A DNA stretch of 64,000 bases from NCBI RefSeq assembly GCF_023008585.1, contig NZ_CP095390.1, forward strand, positions 2,790,001 to 2,854,000, written 5' to 3'. This document shows positions 1 to 7,893 of this stretch, piece after piece. Under the pieces are notes generated by a model. The model worked only from the letters and a program-made list of their open reading frames with translations, ran no database searches and was not told the DNA's origin. The translations under genes and the position numbers were made by a program. Each line of letters begins with the position of its first letter. The first letter of the stretch is position 1. This DNA is from Natribaculum breve (GTDB lineage Archaea > Halobacteriota > Halobacteria > Halobacteriales > Natrialbaceae).

Positions 1-489
1 GTACGTCTCGTCGCCGATCTGGACGGTCCCCCGGTCGGTCTCCTCGAAGTCGAGTCTCTCGTAGAACGTCCGTGACGCCTCGTTCGAGGCGAGGTCGAAC
101 GCCCGCATTCGCGTGACGCCGAGTTCCACCAGTCGTTCGCGCAGGTGCTGGTGGAGGGCGGTGCCGACGCCGGCGCCCTGGTGGTCGGGGTGGACGTACA
201 TTCGCAGGACGTCGCCCTCCTCGCCGTCGGCGAGTGCGTGGGTGAACCCCACGACATCGCCGTCTACCTCGGCGACGAGGAGCACGGTGTCGATCCCCTC
301 GAGCGAGACGTCGAGGTCGTCGCCGTGCCAGCCGCCGATCGCCGTCTCGAGTTCGTCGTCCCCGTACCACTCGTCGACGACCGCGTCGATGGTGTCGGCC
401 TCGAGGTCGTCGTAGGTGTCGTGCCACGTCTCTCGAGCGACCGCACGAATCGCCTCGCGGTCGGTGGAGGTCGCCGATCTGACCTTCAT
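1..489 (-). CDS. GNAT family N-acetyltransferase (C-terminus cut by window edge)
   Basis: The frame opens at ATG 489 and runs off the left edge, giving about 163 visible residues. It begins MKVRSATSTDREAIRAVA. It contains the acetyl-CoA loop region LRMYVHPDHQGAGVGTALHQ and the later segment ASRTFYERLDFEE, the usual order of GNAT motifs A and B. GNAT enzymes transfer an acetyl group from acetyl-CoA to an amine; the acceptor cannot be told here. It is separated from the next minus-strand gene by about 90 nt that include the start region of the + strand GC-rich shadow frames. The stop codon lies outside the window, so the full length is unknown. Confidence 0.85.
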   Translation of the reverse strand, partial: MKVRSATSTDREAIRAVARETWHDTYDDLEADTIDAVVDEWYGDDELETAIGGWHGDDLDVSLEGIDTVLLVAEVDGDVVGFTHALADGEEGDVLRMYVHPDHQGAGVGTALHQHLRERLVELGVTRMRAFDLASNEASRTFYERLDFEETDRGTVQIGDETY

Positions 490-582
490 GACTGTTTGAC
501 GGTAACAATGGTACATAGGGATTGTCACTGTTCAGAGGCGATCGCGCGTCCGACGGCCGGGTCGACCGACCGGGTGTGACGA

Positions 583-2181
583 TCAGTGGAGTCGCTCCTG
601 TGAGAGCATGATCACCATCGAGAGGCCGGAGACGACGATGATGAGCAAGGCGGGGACGGCGGCGTACTGGAAGTAGGCGGCCTCCTGTGCGCGCCAGATC
701 TGGGTGACGAGCGTCTCGAACCCGGCCGGCCGGAGGACGAGCGTCGCCGGGAGTTCTTTCATCGTGGTGAGAAACACGAGCGCCGCGCCGGCGCTCACAC
801 CGGGCGCGATGAGCGGGAGAGTGACCCGTCGAAACGCGCCGAGCGGGGCGTCGCCGAGCGTGCGCGCCGACTCGACGAGCGTCGGATCGATCTGCAGCGT
901 CGTGGTCCGGATGGCCCCGACGGCCTGGGGCATAAAGCGTACGACGTACGCGAACACGAGCAGCGGGAGCGTCTGGTAGATCGCGGGGGCGTAGCCGGTA
1001 CCGAAGTAGACCAGCGCGAACGCGAGGACGATTCCCGGCACCGCGAAGCCGACGTAGGTCGCCCGCTCGAAGATCGTCGCGAGCGGGGAGTCGTGCTTGG
1101 CGGCGAAGTACGCGACGGGGAGGGCGGCCGCGGCGGCGACGAGCGCGGTCACGAACGAGACCGCGACCGAGTTGAACGCGTAGCCCCACTCGAAGGCGAG
1201 GTCGGCCCGTCCGCCGCCGTCGGAGCGGACGACCCAGAGGCCGAGAATCCAGATCGGGACCACGAGCGCCAGCGACGACACCGCTGCCGGCAGCAGCGTC
1301 GCCGGCCACCGCCACTTGCCGAGCGCGACTCGAGACGCGCTCGATCGGCCGGAACCGTCGCTCTGGATGTTCTCGTCCGGGCGGATCCGCGACTCGAGTG
1401 CCAGCACGACGAGGACGATCGCGAGCAGTTGCAAGGAGAGCAACGACGCGTACTCCCGGCCGAACATCTGGTTTTCGACGTAGATCTCGCGGGTGAAAAC
1501 CGACAGGCGCATGATCGCGGGCGTCCCGAAGTCGGAGACCGCATACAGCGCGGCGAGCAACGCGCCGGCGGCGATCGCCGGCCTGAGGTGAGGGAGGGTG
1601 ACGCGACGGAACGTCCGCCACCGGCCGTGGTTGAGCGTGCGTGCGGCGTCGACGAGGCTCGTGTCGAACGACAAAAGGGCCGCCCGGGTCGTCAGGTAGA
1701 CGTACGGATACGTGTAGAGCGTGATGACGAGGATCGATCCCGGCAGGCCGTAGATCTCGGGCAGTCGCTCGATTCCGAGCGGTGCCAGGATCGAGTGAAA
1801 CTCGCCTCGAGGGCCGAACGCGGAGACGAATGCGAACGCGCCGATGTAGCTCGGAACGACGAGCGGCAACGCCACGGCGATCGTCCAGAAGCGACGAAAC
1901 GGGAGGTCGGTGCGCACCGTGAGGTAGGCGAGCGGGACGCCGACCAGTACCGACGCCGCCGTCACGCCGCCCATCAACAGGATGCTGTTGAACAGGACGT
2001 CGAACGTTCGCGGGCTGGCGAGCAACTGCCAGGCGCGGTCCGGCTGGACGTTCGCCGCCTGGAGCAAGAGCCACGTCAGCGGGAATACCATGCTGGCAGC
2101 GATCGCGCCCGCGAGTAGCGTCAACCCTATCGGGGGGCGATCGGTCGCGGATCGGGAGACAGTCGAGAGCAGTGATTTCAT
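583..2181 (-). CDS. Fe(III)-type ABC transporter permease (two fused permease domains)
   Basis: A 532-residue membrane protein with two homologous halves of about six transmembrane helices each, the layout of FbpB/ThiP permeases. Each half has an EAA-type cytoplasmic loop: DAARTLNHGRWRTFRRVTLP in the first and ESARTLGDAPLGAFRRVTLP in the second. The family moves Fe3+ or another periplasmic substrate delivered by a binding protein. A matching Fe(III)-binding lipoprotein is encoded at 7894-9036, but no ATPase gene lies nearby. The 138-nt intergenic space shared with the divergent gene at 2320 contains an iron box (2297-2310), so iron control is likely. Substrate assignment is inferred from the family and the context. 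Confidence 0.85.
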   Translation of the reverse strand: MKSLLSTVSRSATDRPPIGLTLLAGAIAASMVFPLTWLLLQAANVQPDRAWQLLASPRTFDVLFNSILLMGGVTAASVLVGVPLAYLTVRTDLPFRRFWTIAVALPLVVPSYIGAFAFVSAFGPRGEFHSILAPLGIERLPEIYGLPGSILVITLYTYPYVYLTTRAALLSFDTSLVDAARTLNHGRWRTFRRVTLPHLRPAIAAGALLAALYAVSDFGTPAIMRLSVFTREIYVENQMFGREYASLLSLQLLAIVLVVLALESRIRPDENIQSDGSGRSSASRVALGKWRWPATLLPAAVSSLALVVPIWILGLWVVRSDGGGRADLAFEWGYAFNSVAVSFVTALVAAAAALPVAYFAAKHDSPLATIFERATYVGFAVPGIVLAFALVYFGTGYAPAIYQTLPLLVFAYVVRFMPQAVGAIRTTTLQIDPTLVESARTLGDAPLGAFRRVTLPLIAPGVSAGAALVFLTTMKELPATLVLRPAGFETLVTQIWRAQEAAYFQYAAVPALLIIVVSGLSMVIMLSQERLH

Positions 2182-2296
2182 AGACGACCTCGCTATTCTG
2201 GCAGGTAGCGACCCGACCGCCGCAGTCGGCTACGGCAGTCGCTCGCTACCGCGCGTTTCTGACAGTGTAACCGTCTCGTTCCAACGGGTATAAGTT

Positions 2297-2310
2297 TTAG
2301 GTTTACCTAA
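2297..2310. promoter_or_regulatory. Iron box 1 (DtxR/IdeR-type palindrome) with TATA box
   Basis: TTAGGTTTACCTAA is an inverted repeat: TTAGGT and ACCTAA pair around a 2-nt centre. It lies directly downstream of a TATA-like GTATAAG (2288-2294) and about 10 nt before the ATG at 2320, that is, between TATA and the start of a leaderless mRNA. A bound repressor here would block initiation. It may also serve the divergent permease gene (start 2181). DtxR-family iron regulators in actinobacteria and haloarchaea recognise this kind of site; binding here is inferred. Confidence 0.75.
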
Positions 2311-2319
2311 TCCGCGAAC

Positions 2320-2850
2320 ATGGAGCTGACCAGACGCGACGCGGTCGCCGCGCTGGCCACGCTCGGCGTCGGCGGCGCGGCCGCCCTCGGCGCTCGTAAC
2401 TGGCAACGCGACGACCGAAGTGACGTCGTCGACGACGAACTCGTCCGGAACACGCTGGTCGCCGCCGCCGAGGTCGTCTATCCCTCCGACGTCTCGGGGA
2501 CGGCGACGTTCGTCGAGACGTTCCTCGAGGGACGCCTCGAGCGAGACGACCACGCACGTGGGCTGCGCGAGACGACGGCAGAGTTCAACGACGTGTCGGA
2601 GCAGTGGCACGGCGACGAGTTCCCGGCGCTGTCGCAGGCGGATCGGGATCGAATGCTCCGGGAGGTCGGTGCGGACACCGCCGAGGAGATTCCGGACGGG
2701 ACGCTGGCCGAACGGGTGCGCTACTACGTGGTCAACGACCTGCTGCTGGCGCTTTACTCCTCACCGACCGGCGGAGAACTCGTCGGGATCGAGAACCCCC
2801 AGGGTCACCCCGGCGGGACCGACACCTACCAGCGGGGGCCGGAAGCGTGA
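2320..2850 (+). CDS. Tat-exported small subunit of a sugar/gluconate dehydrogenase (gluconate_2-dh3 type)
   Basis: A 176-residue protein starting MELTRRDAVAALATLGVGG, a twin-arginine signal with a short hydrophobic stretch and no lipobox Cys. The rest resembles the gluconate 2-dehydrogenase subunit 3 family (VAAAEVVYPSDVSG near residue 47, then a helical body). Such small subunits carry the Tat signal and bring the signal-less FAD subunit across the membrane as a passenger. The stop TGA overlaps the GTG start of the FAD subunit (GTGA), so translation is coupled. The ATG sits about 25 nt after the TATA box, suggesting a leaderless mRNA under iron box 1. Confidence 0.8.
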   Translation: MELTRRDAVAALATLGVGGAAALGARNWQRDDRSDVVDDELVRNTLVAAAEVVYPSDVSGTATFVETFLEGRLERDDHARGLRETTAEFNDVSEQWHGDEFPALSQADRDRMLREVGADTAEEIPDGTLAERVRYYVVNDLLLALYSSPTGGELVGIENPQGHPGGTDTYQRGPEA

Positions 2851-4436
2851 GCGCCGACAGAACGCCGATCGAGGACGCGGACGTCTGCGTGATCGGTGCG
2901 GGACCGGCCGGCGCACTGGTCGCGGATCGACTCGCCGACGCCGGCCGTCGCGTCGTCGTCCTCGAGGCCGGCCCACGGTTCGATCCCGACGACCGCTTCG
3001 AACGAAGTGAGCGAGCGATCCGCCCCGCCTACGACCTGCCGGACGTCTGGGACGGCGACCCGGAGCGAGACGCTCACGTGTCGTCGAACGAGGACTGGTT
3101 CTACCCGCTCAACCACACTCGCGTCAAGGGCGTCGGCGGGTCGACGCTGCACTGGCAGGGGATGGTGATGCGCCTCCACGAGGACGACTTCGACTCCGCG
3201 AGCGAGCGAGGTGTCGGCGTGGACTGGCCGATCGACTACGCGGACCTCCAGCCGTACTACGCCGAGGCGGAACGCGAAATCGGCGTCGCCGGGGCCGACG
3301 ACAACCCCTTCGCGCCGCCCCGCGAGGAACCCCACCCGATGCCGGCGTTCAAGCCCTCCTACAGCGACGGACTGTTCGCCGAGGCCTGCGAGAACGTCGA
3401 AGTCGCGATGCACTCCGTGCCGAACGCCCGCAACTCCGAAACGTACGACGGCCGGAGCGCCTGCAGCGGCTACGGCACCTGCCAGCCCGTCTGTCCGTCC
3501 GTCGCGAAGTACGACGCGACCGTCCACGTCGAACGAGCGGAAGAGAAGGGAGTGACGGTGATCGACCGGGCACCGGTCCAGTACCTCGAGCACGACGCCG
3601 ATTCGATCACCGCGGCCGTCTACGCGACACCCGACGGCGAGCACAGACAGGAGGCCGACAGCTTCGTGATCGCCTGCGGCGGCGTCGAGACGCCGCGGCT
3701 GCTCTTGCTGTCCGAATCGGAACAGTACCCGAACGGACTCGCGAACTCGAGTGGACTCGTCGGCAAATTCTTCATGGACCACCTCTTCGCCGGGATGGGC
3801 GGCACGCTCGAGGAGCCGACCCGACAGAACCACGTCGGCTTTCTCACCAGCGAGTCCCACCAGTTCTACGACGACGCCGACGAAGAGGTCGGCCCGTTCA
3901 AACTCGAGTTTTTCAACTACGCTGGCCCCTCGCCCGTCGAGTCGGCTCTCGGGGGCGACGACTGGGGCGACGAGCTCCTCGAGCGGCTGCGACGCGAGTA
4001 CGGCACCCACGTCGGCATGGGCGCGCTGGTCGAACAGCTCCCCCGGGAGGACAGCTACGTCACGCTCGATCCCGACCGGACGGACGACCGCGGCAATCCC
4101 GTCCCGGACGTCCACTGGAACGTCGGCGAGCGCGCCCTGCGGACGCTCGAGCGGGCCAACGAGATCCAGCGGGAGATCCTCGAGGAACTCGGTGCCGAGA
4201 TCACCTGGCAGGTCGGTCCCGAGAACACCGGCCCGGCCTACCACCACATGGGGACGACCCGGATGGGCGACGACCCCGACGAGAGCGTCGTGAACGCCCG
4301 GTTGCGCACGCACGACCTCGAGAACTGCTGGATCGTCGGGAGCAGCGTCTTCCCGACCGGCGGGGCGATGAACCCGACGCTCACCATCGCGGCGCTGGCG
4401 CTCCGGGCCGCCGAGCACGTCGACGCCGAACTCTAG
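2847..4436 (+). CDS. GMC-family FAD-dependent dehydrogenase with an Fe-S type Cys motif
   Basis: A 529-residue flavoprotein from the GTG at 2847, which overlaps the upstream stop by 4 nt; longer upstream frames are only GC-rich extension. The Rossmann motif GAGPAG is at residues 17-22. The C-terminal GMC block with the catalytic His region reads YHHMGTTRMG, followed by GSSVFPTGGAMNPTLT. Residues C206, C212 and C216 form CX5CX3C (CSGYGTCQPVC). That spacing matches the [3Fe-4S] ligands described for bacterial FAD-glucose dehydrogenase complexes. It probably oxidises a sugar or polyol outside the membrane, exported with the Tat-bearing partner at 2320-2850. No cytochrome subunit is encoded here, so the electron acceptor is unknown. 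Confidence 0.85.
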   Translation: MSADRTPIEDADVCVIGAGPAGALVADRLADAGRRVVVLEAGPRFDPDDRFERSERAIRPAYDLPDVWDGDPERDAHVSSNEDWFYPLNHTRVKGVGGSTLHWQGMVMRLHEDDFDSASERGVGVDWPIDYADLQPYYAEAEREIGVAGADDNPFAPPREEPHPMPAFKPSYSDGLFAEACENVEVAMHSVPNARNSETYDGRSACSGYGTCQPVCPSVAKYDATVHVERAEEKGVTVIDRAPVQYLEHDADSITAAVYATPDGEHRQEADSFVIACGGVETPRLLLLSESEQYPNGLANSSGLVGKFFMDHLFAGMGGTLEEPTRQNHVGFLTSESHQFYDDADEEVGPFKLEFFNYAGPSPVESALGGDDWGDELLERLRREYGTHVGMGALVEQLPREDSYVTLDPDRTDDRGNPVPDVHWNVGERALRTLERANEIQREILEELGAEITWQVGPENTGPAYHHMGTTRMGDDPDESVVNARLRTHDLENCWIVGSSVFPTGGAMNPTLTIAALALRAAEHVDAEL

Positions 4437-4467
4437 CGAGACGGGCGCTACTGTCACCATCCACCTG

Positions 4468-4485
4468 TTTTAGGCAAACCTAAAA
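4468..4485. promoter_or_regulatory. Iron box 2 upstream of glycosyltransferase gene
   Basis: TTTTAGG-CAAA-CCTAAAA is an inverted repeat with perfect 7-bp arms and a 4-nt spacer. It is followed immediately by the TATA-like GTATAAG (4486-4492) and, about 25 nt later, by the ATG at 4518. The box therefore covers the BRE/TATA upstream edge, unlike iron box 1, which lies after TATA. It is also about 30 nt downstream of the GMC stop codon. Regulation by a DtxR-family protein is inferred. Confidence 0.75.
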
Positions 4486-4517
4486 GTATAAGTCGGCGGG
4501 GTAGCAACGGACGGGCA

Positions 4518-5264
4518 ATGAGCGAACCGCGACCGGCCGACGAGGGCGGGAGAACCGAGGGGGAAAGAGCGGAGGCCGACACCGACGAGTACACGTTCGA
4601 GGACGTCAGCGTCGTCATGGGGACCTACAACGAGGAGGAAGCGATCGGCAAAGTGCTGTCGGACGTCGAGCGCGTGACCGACGGCAAGGCGGAGGTCGTC
4701 TGCGTCGATGGCTCCTCGGACCGAACGCCCGAGATCGCTCGCGAACACGGCGCTCGCGTGATCAGACAGCGACCGCAGGGCTACGGCGTGGCGGTACGCG
4801 AGGCGATCCTCGCGCCCGACCGCCCGATCGTCGTCACCACCGACTGCGACGACACCTACCCGATGGAACAGCTCCCCGAGTTCCTCGAGTCGATCAACGC
4901 CGGCTACGACGTCGTCAGCGGCGACCGCCTCTACCACGGCGCGGCGGCGATGCCGGCGTTCAACCGCTTCGGGAACCACGCCTTCGCCGCGATCGCGAGC
5001 GTCCTGATGGGCACGCACGTCCACGACACCACGACGGGGATGCGCGCGTACCGCCGGGAGGTCGTCGAGTCGATCGAGTGGACCGAGAACACCGGCCTCT
5101 CGGCCGAACTGCTGATCCGGCCGCTGATGAGAGGCTACGACGTCCGCGAACACCCCATCGAGTACCGCGAGCGCGCCGGCGAAACCAAACTCGACCCCAT
5201 CCAGGGCGGCGCGGCGATCGCCAAGTCGATCGTGAAAGTCTGTCTCGAAGAACGGTTCCGGTAA
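4518..5264 (+). CDS. Family 2 glycosyltransferase, dolichol-phosphate mannosyltransferase-like
   Basis: A 248-residue GT2 protein. An acidic N-terminal tail of about 28 residues precedes VSVVMGTYNEEEAIGKVL, the usual nucleotide-sugar binding start. VCVDGSSDRTPEIAREHGA and the metal-binding DCDDTYP (the DxD region) follow. No clear transmembrane segment is seen, so it probably works at the inner membrane face. It could transfer a sugar from a nucleotide sugar to a polyprenyl phosphate, which would supply the ArnT-like enzyme encoded at 5738-7849. It is expressed from its own leaderless promoter under iron box 2. Confidence 0.85.
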   Translation: MSEPRPADEGGRTEGERAEADTDEYTFEDVSVVMGTYNEEEAIGKVLSDVERVTDGKAEVVCVDGSSDRTPEIAREHGARVIRQRPQGYGVAVREAILAPDRPIVVTTDCDDTYPMEQLPEFLESINAGYDVVSGDRLYHGAAAMPAFNRFGNHAFAAIASVLMGTHVHDTTTGMRAYRREVVESIEWTENTGLSAELLIRPLMRGYDVREHPIEYRERAGETKLDPIQGGAAIAKSIVKVCLEERFR

Positions 5265-5466
5265 CTGTCTCGAGCGAGTCTCCCGGTTCGTGGGCGATTC
5301 GCCGGGTTCGTCGGTGCCGACGGAGACAGCGAACGAGTCTCGAGGTATCGTTCTGTCCGGTAGTAGGAATCGATCGACGCGTAACGCGTGCACGCTCGTC
5401 ACGCCGATCCGCTCAAACCACCGAAAGCAGGAAATACTTATCAACTGTGCGAACGGATCTTCCCGT

Positions 5467-5574
5467 ATGGACGAGCCAGGACTACTCGTGGTGCTACTCG
5501 GGGTATTCGTTGCATACCGATTCCTCCAGGGAATCGAAGAAGCGTGGCGCGGATACCGACGGACGGCCGAGTAG
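5467..5574 (+). CDS. Small single-span membrane protein (35 aa)
   Basis: The frame MDEPGLLVVLLGVFVAYR continues with FLQGIEEAWRGYRRTAE: one hydrophobic helix, then a short amphipathic basic/acidic tail. A TATA-like ATACTTAT (about 5434-5441) is 26 nt before the ATG, as expected for a leaderless gene. That makes the short gene more credible than its length alone would. The frame can be extended upstream to 5290, but the extension lacks membrane or acidic character and is probably non-coding. Function is unknown; its place between glycosyltransferase genes may be incidental. Confidence 0.6.
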   Translation: MDEPGLLVVLLGVFVAYRFLQGIEEAWRGYRRTAE

Positions 5575-5737
5575 TCGGTCAGCCGTCCCGGTAGTTAAGA
5601 CCACTCGAGAGACACGAATCGTGGCCGTGTTCGTCGTACTCGACGTCGTCGCTCCGACGCTCGTCGACGAGTGGCGAGCGAAATCCGGTGGGTGAGCGAA
5701 CGACCGCGCTGTGTCGACGCGTAGCGAGTCGACTCCG

Positions 5738-7849
5738 TCATCTCTCCTCGAGTCGCGTCTCGAACTCGACCCACTCGGCGTGGACGTCCGGATCGTCGGG
5801 GACGTACGTCCCCTCGCTCCCGCAGGCGGTCACGAGGTAACAGACGGTCCGTTCGGGCGGCCAGATCGCCTCGACGGTGCCGTCTGTCGTCCGGACCGTC
5901 ACTTCCTGTCGGTAGGTGAACGAGCCCCCGTCGGGCTGGACCAGCGTAACCGAAAGCGTCACCTCGTCAGTCCCGTCGGTCGGGACCGCCGTATCGCCGG
6001 TCGGCGTCTCGAGTCGCGCGCCGTCGGCCTCGAGCGTCCAGTCGACGGCGACGCGCTCGCCGGGTTCTGTGAGCGTGTAGGTCGCGTACGTCTCGTCGTC
6101 TGTCTCGAGCCTGACGGTCGCGCTGTCGACGCGGTCGGGGACGGCGACGGCGGTCTCGCCCGCCAGCGATTCGCCCGCGCGGACCTCGAGGGCCTCGAGT
6201 TTCGGGACGACGTGGCCGTCCGGATTCGGCGACCACTCGCCGTGGTACGCGTAGCGGTAGTACGTCCGGTCGGGATAGGCGTCGACGACGGCGAAGTCGT
6301 CGTCTGGCTCTCGATCGAGCGCGTAGACGACGGGACCGTCGAAGCCCGGTTCGTTCCGGAGGTACTGGAACGGGTGGTTCTGCCAGTCGCCGTACGGCGT
6401 CGGCAGGAAGACGAGAGCGTCCTCGAAGTCGCGGTCTTCGATCGGCTCGTAGGCGTCGGCGAGTTTGTCGGTGTACGCGGCACTTCGCTCGAGCGGCGGC
6501 CCGACGAGGGCGGCGTTCGCCCCGCCTGCGGTCACGAGCGCCGCGAGGAGGACGGCGACCGCGAGAGCGCGCGTAGCCGGCGGCGACGCGTCGACGCGGT
6601 CGGCGAGCGTGCGGAGCCGACGCCAGCCGGCGACGGCACCGAACGCGGCGAAGATCGACAGCGGGACCAGCAGGTCGAAGTAGTAGAGCGGCCCGAACTG
6701 GGCGACGATGCCGTCGGTCGGATCGCTCATCGTCGCGAGGACGTTGTAGTTGCCCCAGAAGAACAGATTCCCGAGGGGTACGGAGACGAACAGTCCCGCG
6801 AGGAGGATCCCCGCCGTTCGACCTGCGGGATCGGTTCGCCACCGTCGGATCGCGAGCACCAGCCCGGCAACCGCCAGCGCCGTCCCGAGGAGACCGGCGG
6901 TGAACCACCGCGTCGTGAGATACTCGAGGACGTAGCCGTTCGCCCGGAGGGCGAGTTCGGGGGTGTACTCGATCGAGTGTCCGAGGATGCGTCGCCGCCC
7001 GAACCCGGGGCCGTCGAGCGGGGCGAACGCCTCGTAGGGAAAGAGCAGCGCCGATCCGGTCAGGGCGGCGTTGTACGCGAGCGTCAGGCCGACGAACGCG
7101 AGCCCGCCGGCGGCGGTGACGGCGTTTCGACGCACGGGGTCAGAGATCGGTCGAATACCGGACTCGAGGAGCGCCCGGCCGACGGTCCACAGCGCGTGGA
7201 GGATAAACGGCGCGGCGAACAGGACGGCCGTGTACGGACGGGCGAAGAAGGCGAGTCCGATCGCCACTCCAGCGAGCGCGGCACTCGAGAGGTGGCCCTC
7301 GCGGACGCCGCGGAGGTAGCAGACGGCAAATGCCAGGTTCAGCAGCGTCGTCGGCGCGTACGGCAGGAAGACGGCCGACGTCAGCAGGGCCATCGGCGAC
7401 GCGGCGAAGATCGCGGCGGCGACGACGCCGACCCGCCGATCGAAGACCTGCGTCCCGAGGACGGCGACGAGCGCGGCGTTGCCGGCGGCGACGGCGGCGA
7501 GCGTCACCCGCGGTTCGTCGAACAGCGCCATCGAGACGGCGTACATCGCCGCCGGGACGGGATTGTACTTGGAGTAGAGGCGGCCGCCATCCTCGACGAA
7601 AAACCAGGGGCGAAACGCACCCGCGAGGTCGCCCGCGTGTAACTCGAGTTGCCCCTCGAGGAGCATCGCCGCCTGCAGGAGGTACACCCCCTCGTCGTGG
7701 TTGACCGAGTGGTACGGGAACACCTGCGTGGCGATCGCGAAGACGACGACGCCGGCGGTCAGGGCGATCCCGGCCGCGGCCAGTCGCTCGCGACCTGTGG
7801 CTGTCGAGACGGTACGAGCGACGAGATCGCGGAACGAATCGGGGCTCAC
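5738..7849 (-). CDS. ArnT/PMT-like polytopic membrane glycosyltransferase
   Basis: A 703-residue protein with about ten transmembrane helices in the first 440 residues and a soluble extracytoplasmic C-terminal domain. Early in the chain, NHDEGVYLLQAAMLLEG carries the acidic loop typical of GT-C enzymes that use polyprenyl-phosphate sugars (PMT/ArnT superfamily). ARPYTAVLFAAPF is another conserved-looking segment. It probably transfers a sugar from a lipid donor to a lipid or protein on the outer face. The start is 44 nt downstream of the Fe(III)-binding lipoprotein gene with no intervening promoter visible, so the two are likely co-transcribed from iron box 3. The substrate is unknown. Confidence 0.8.
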   Translation of the reverse strand: MSPDSFRDLVARTVSTATGRERLAAAGIALTAGVVVFAIATQVFPYHSVNHDEGVYLLQAAMLLEGQLELHAGDLAGAFRPWFFVEDGGRLYSKYNPVPAAMYAVSMALFDEPRVTLAAVAAGNAALVAVLGTQVFDRRVGVVAAAIFAASPMALLTSAVFLPYAPTTLLNLAFAVCYLRGVREGHLSSAALAGVAIGLAFFARPYTAVLFAAPFILHALWTVGRALLESGIRPISDPVRRNAVTAAGGLAFVGLTLAYNAALTGSALLFPYEAFAPLDGPGFGRRRILGHSIEYTPELALRANGYVLEYLTTRWFTAGLLGTALAVAGLVLAIRRWRTDPAGRTAGILLAGLFVSVPLGNLFFWGNYNVLATMSDPTDGIVAQFGPLYYFDLLVPLSIFAAFGAVAGWRRLRTLADRVDASPPATRALAVAVLLAALVTAGGANAALVGPPLERSAAYTDKLADAYEPIEDRDFEDALVFLPTPYGDWQNHPFQYLRNEPGFDGPVVYALDREPDDDFAVVDAYPDRTYYRYAYHGEWSPNPDGHVVPKLEALEVRAGESLAGETAVAVPDRVDSATVRLETDDETYATYTLTEPGERVAVDWTLEADGARLETPTGDTAVPTDGTDEVTLSVTLVQPDGGSFTYRQEVTVRTTDGTVEAIWPPERTVCYLVTACGSEGTYVPDDPDVHAEWVEFETRLEER

Positions 7850-7893
7850 GGTAGATCAGGAAGCGACGGCGCGAGTGAGACGCGAGCGATCGA

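Noticed and set aside
2826..4460. 544-residue minus-strand frame
   Set aside because: Antisense to the GMC dehydrogenase, with no recognisable domain or promoter.
5711..7642. 643-residue plus-strand frame
   Set aside because: Antisense to the ArnT-like membrane gene. The composition is Arg/Val/Asp-rich without domains, a common artefact of GC-rich third positions.
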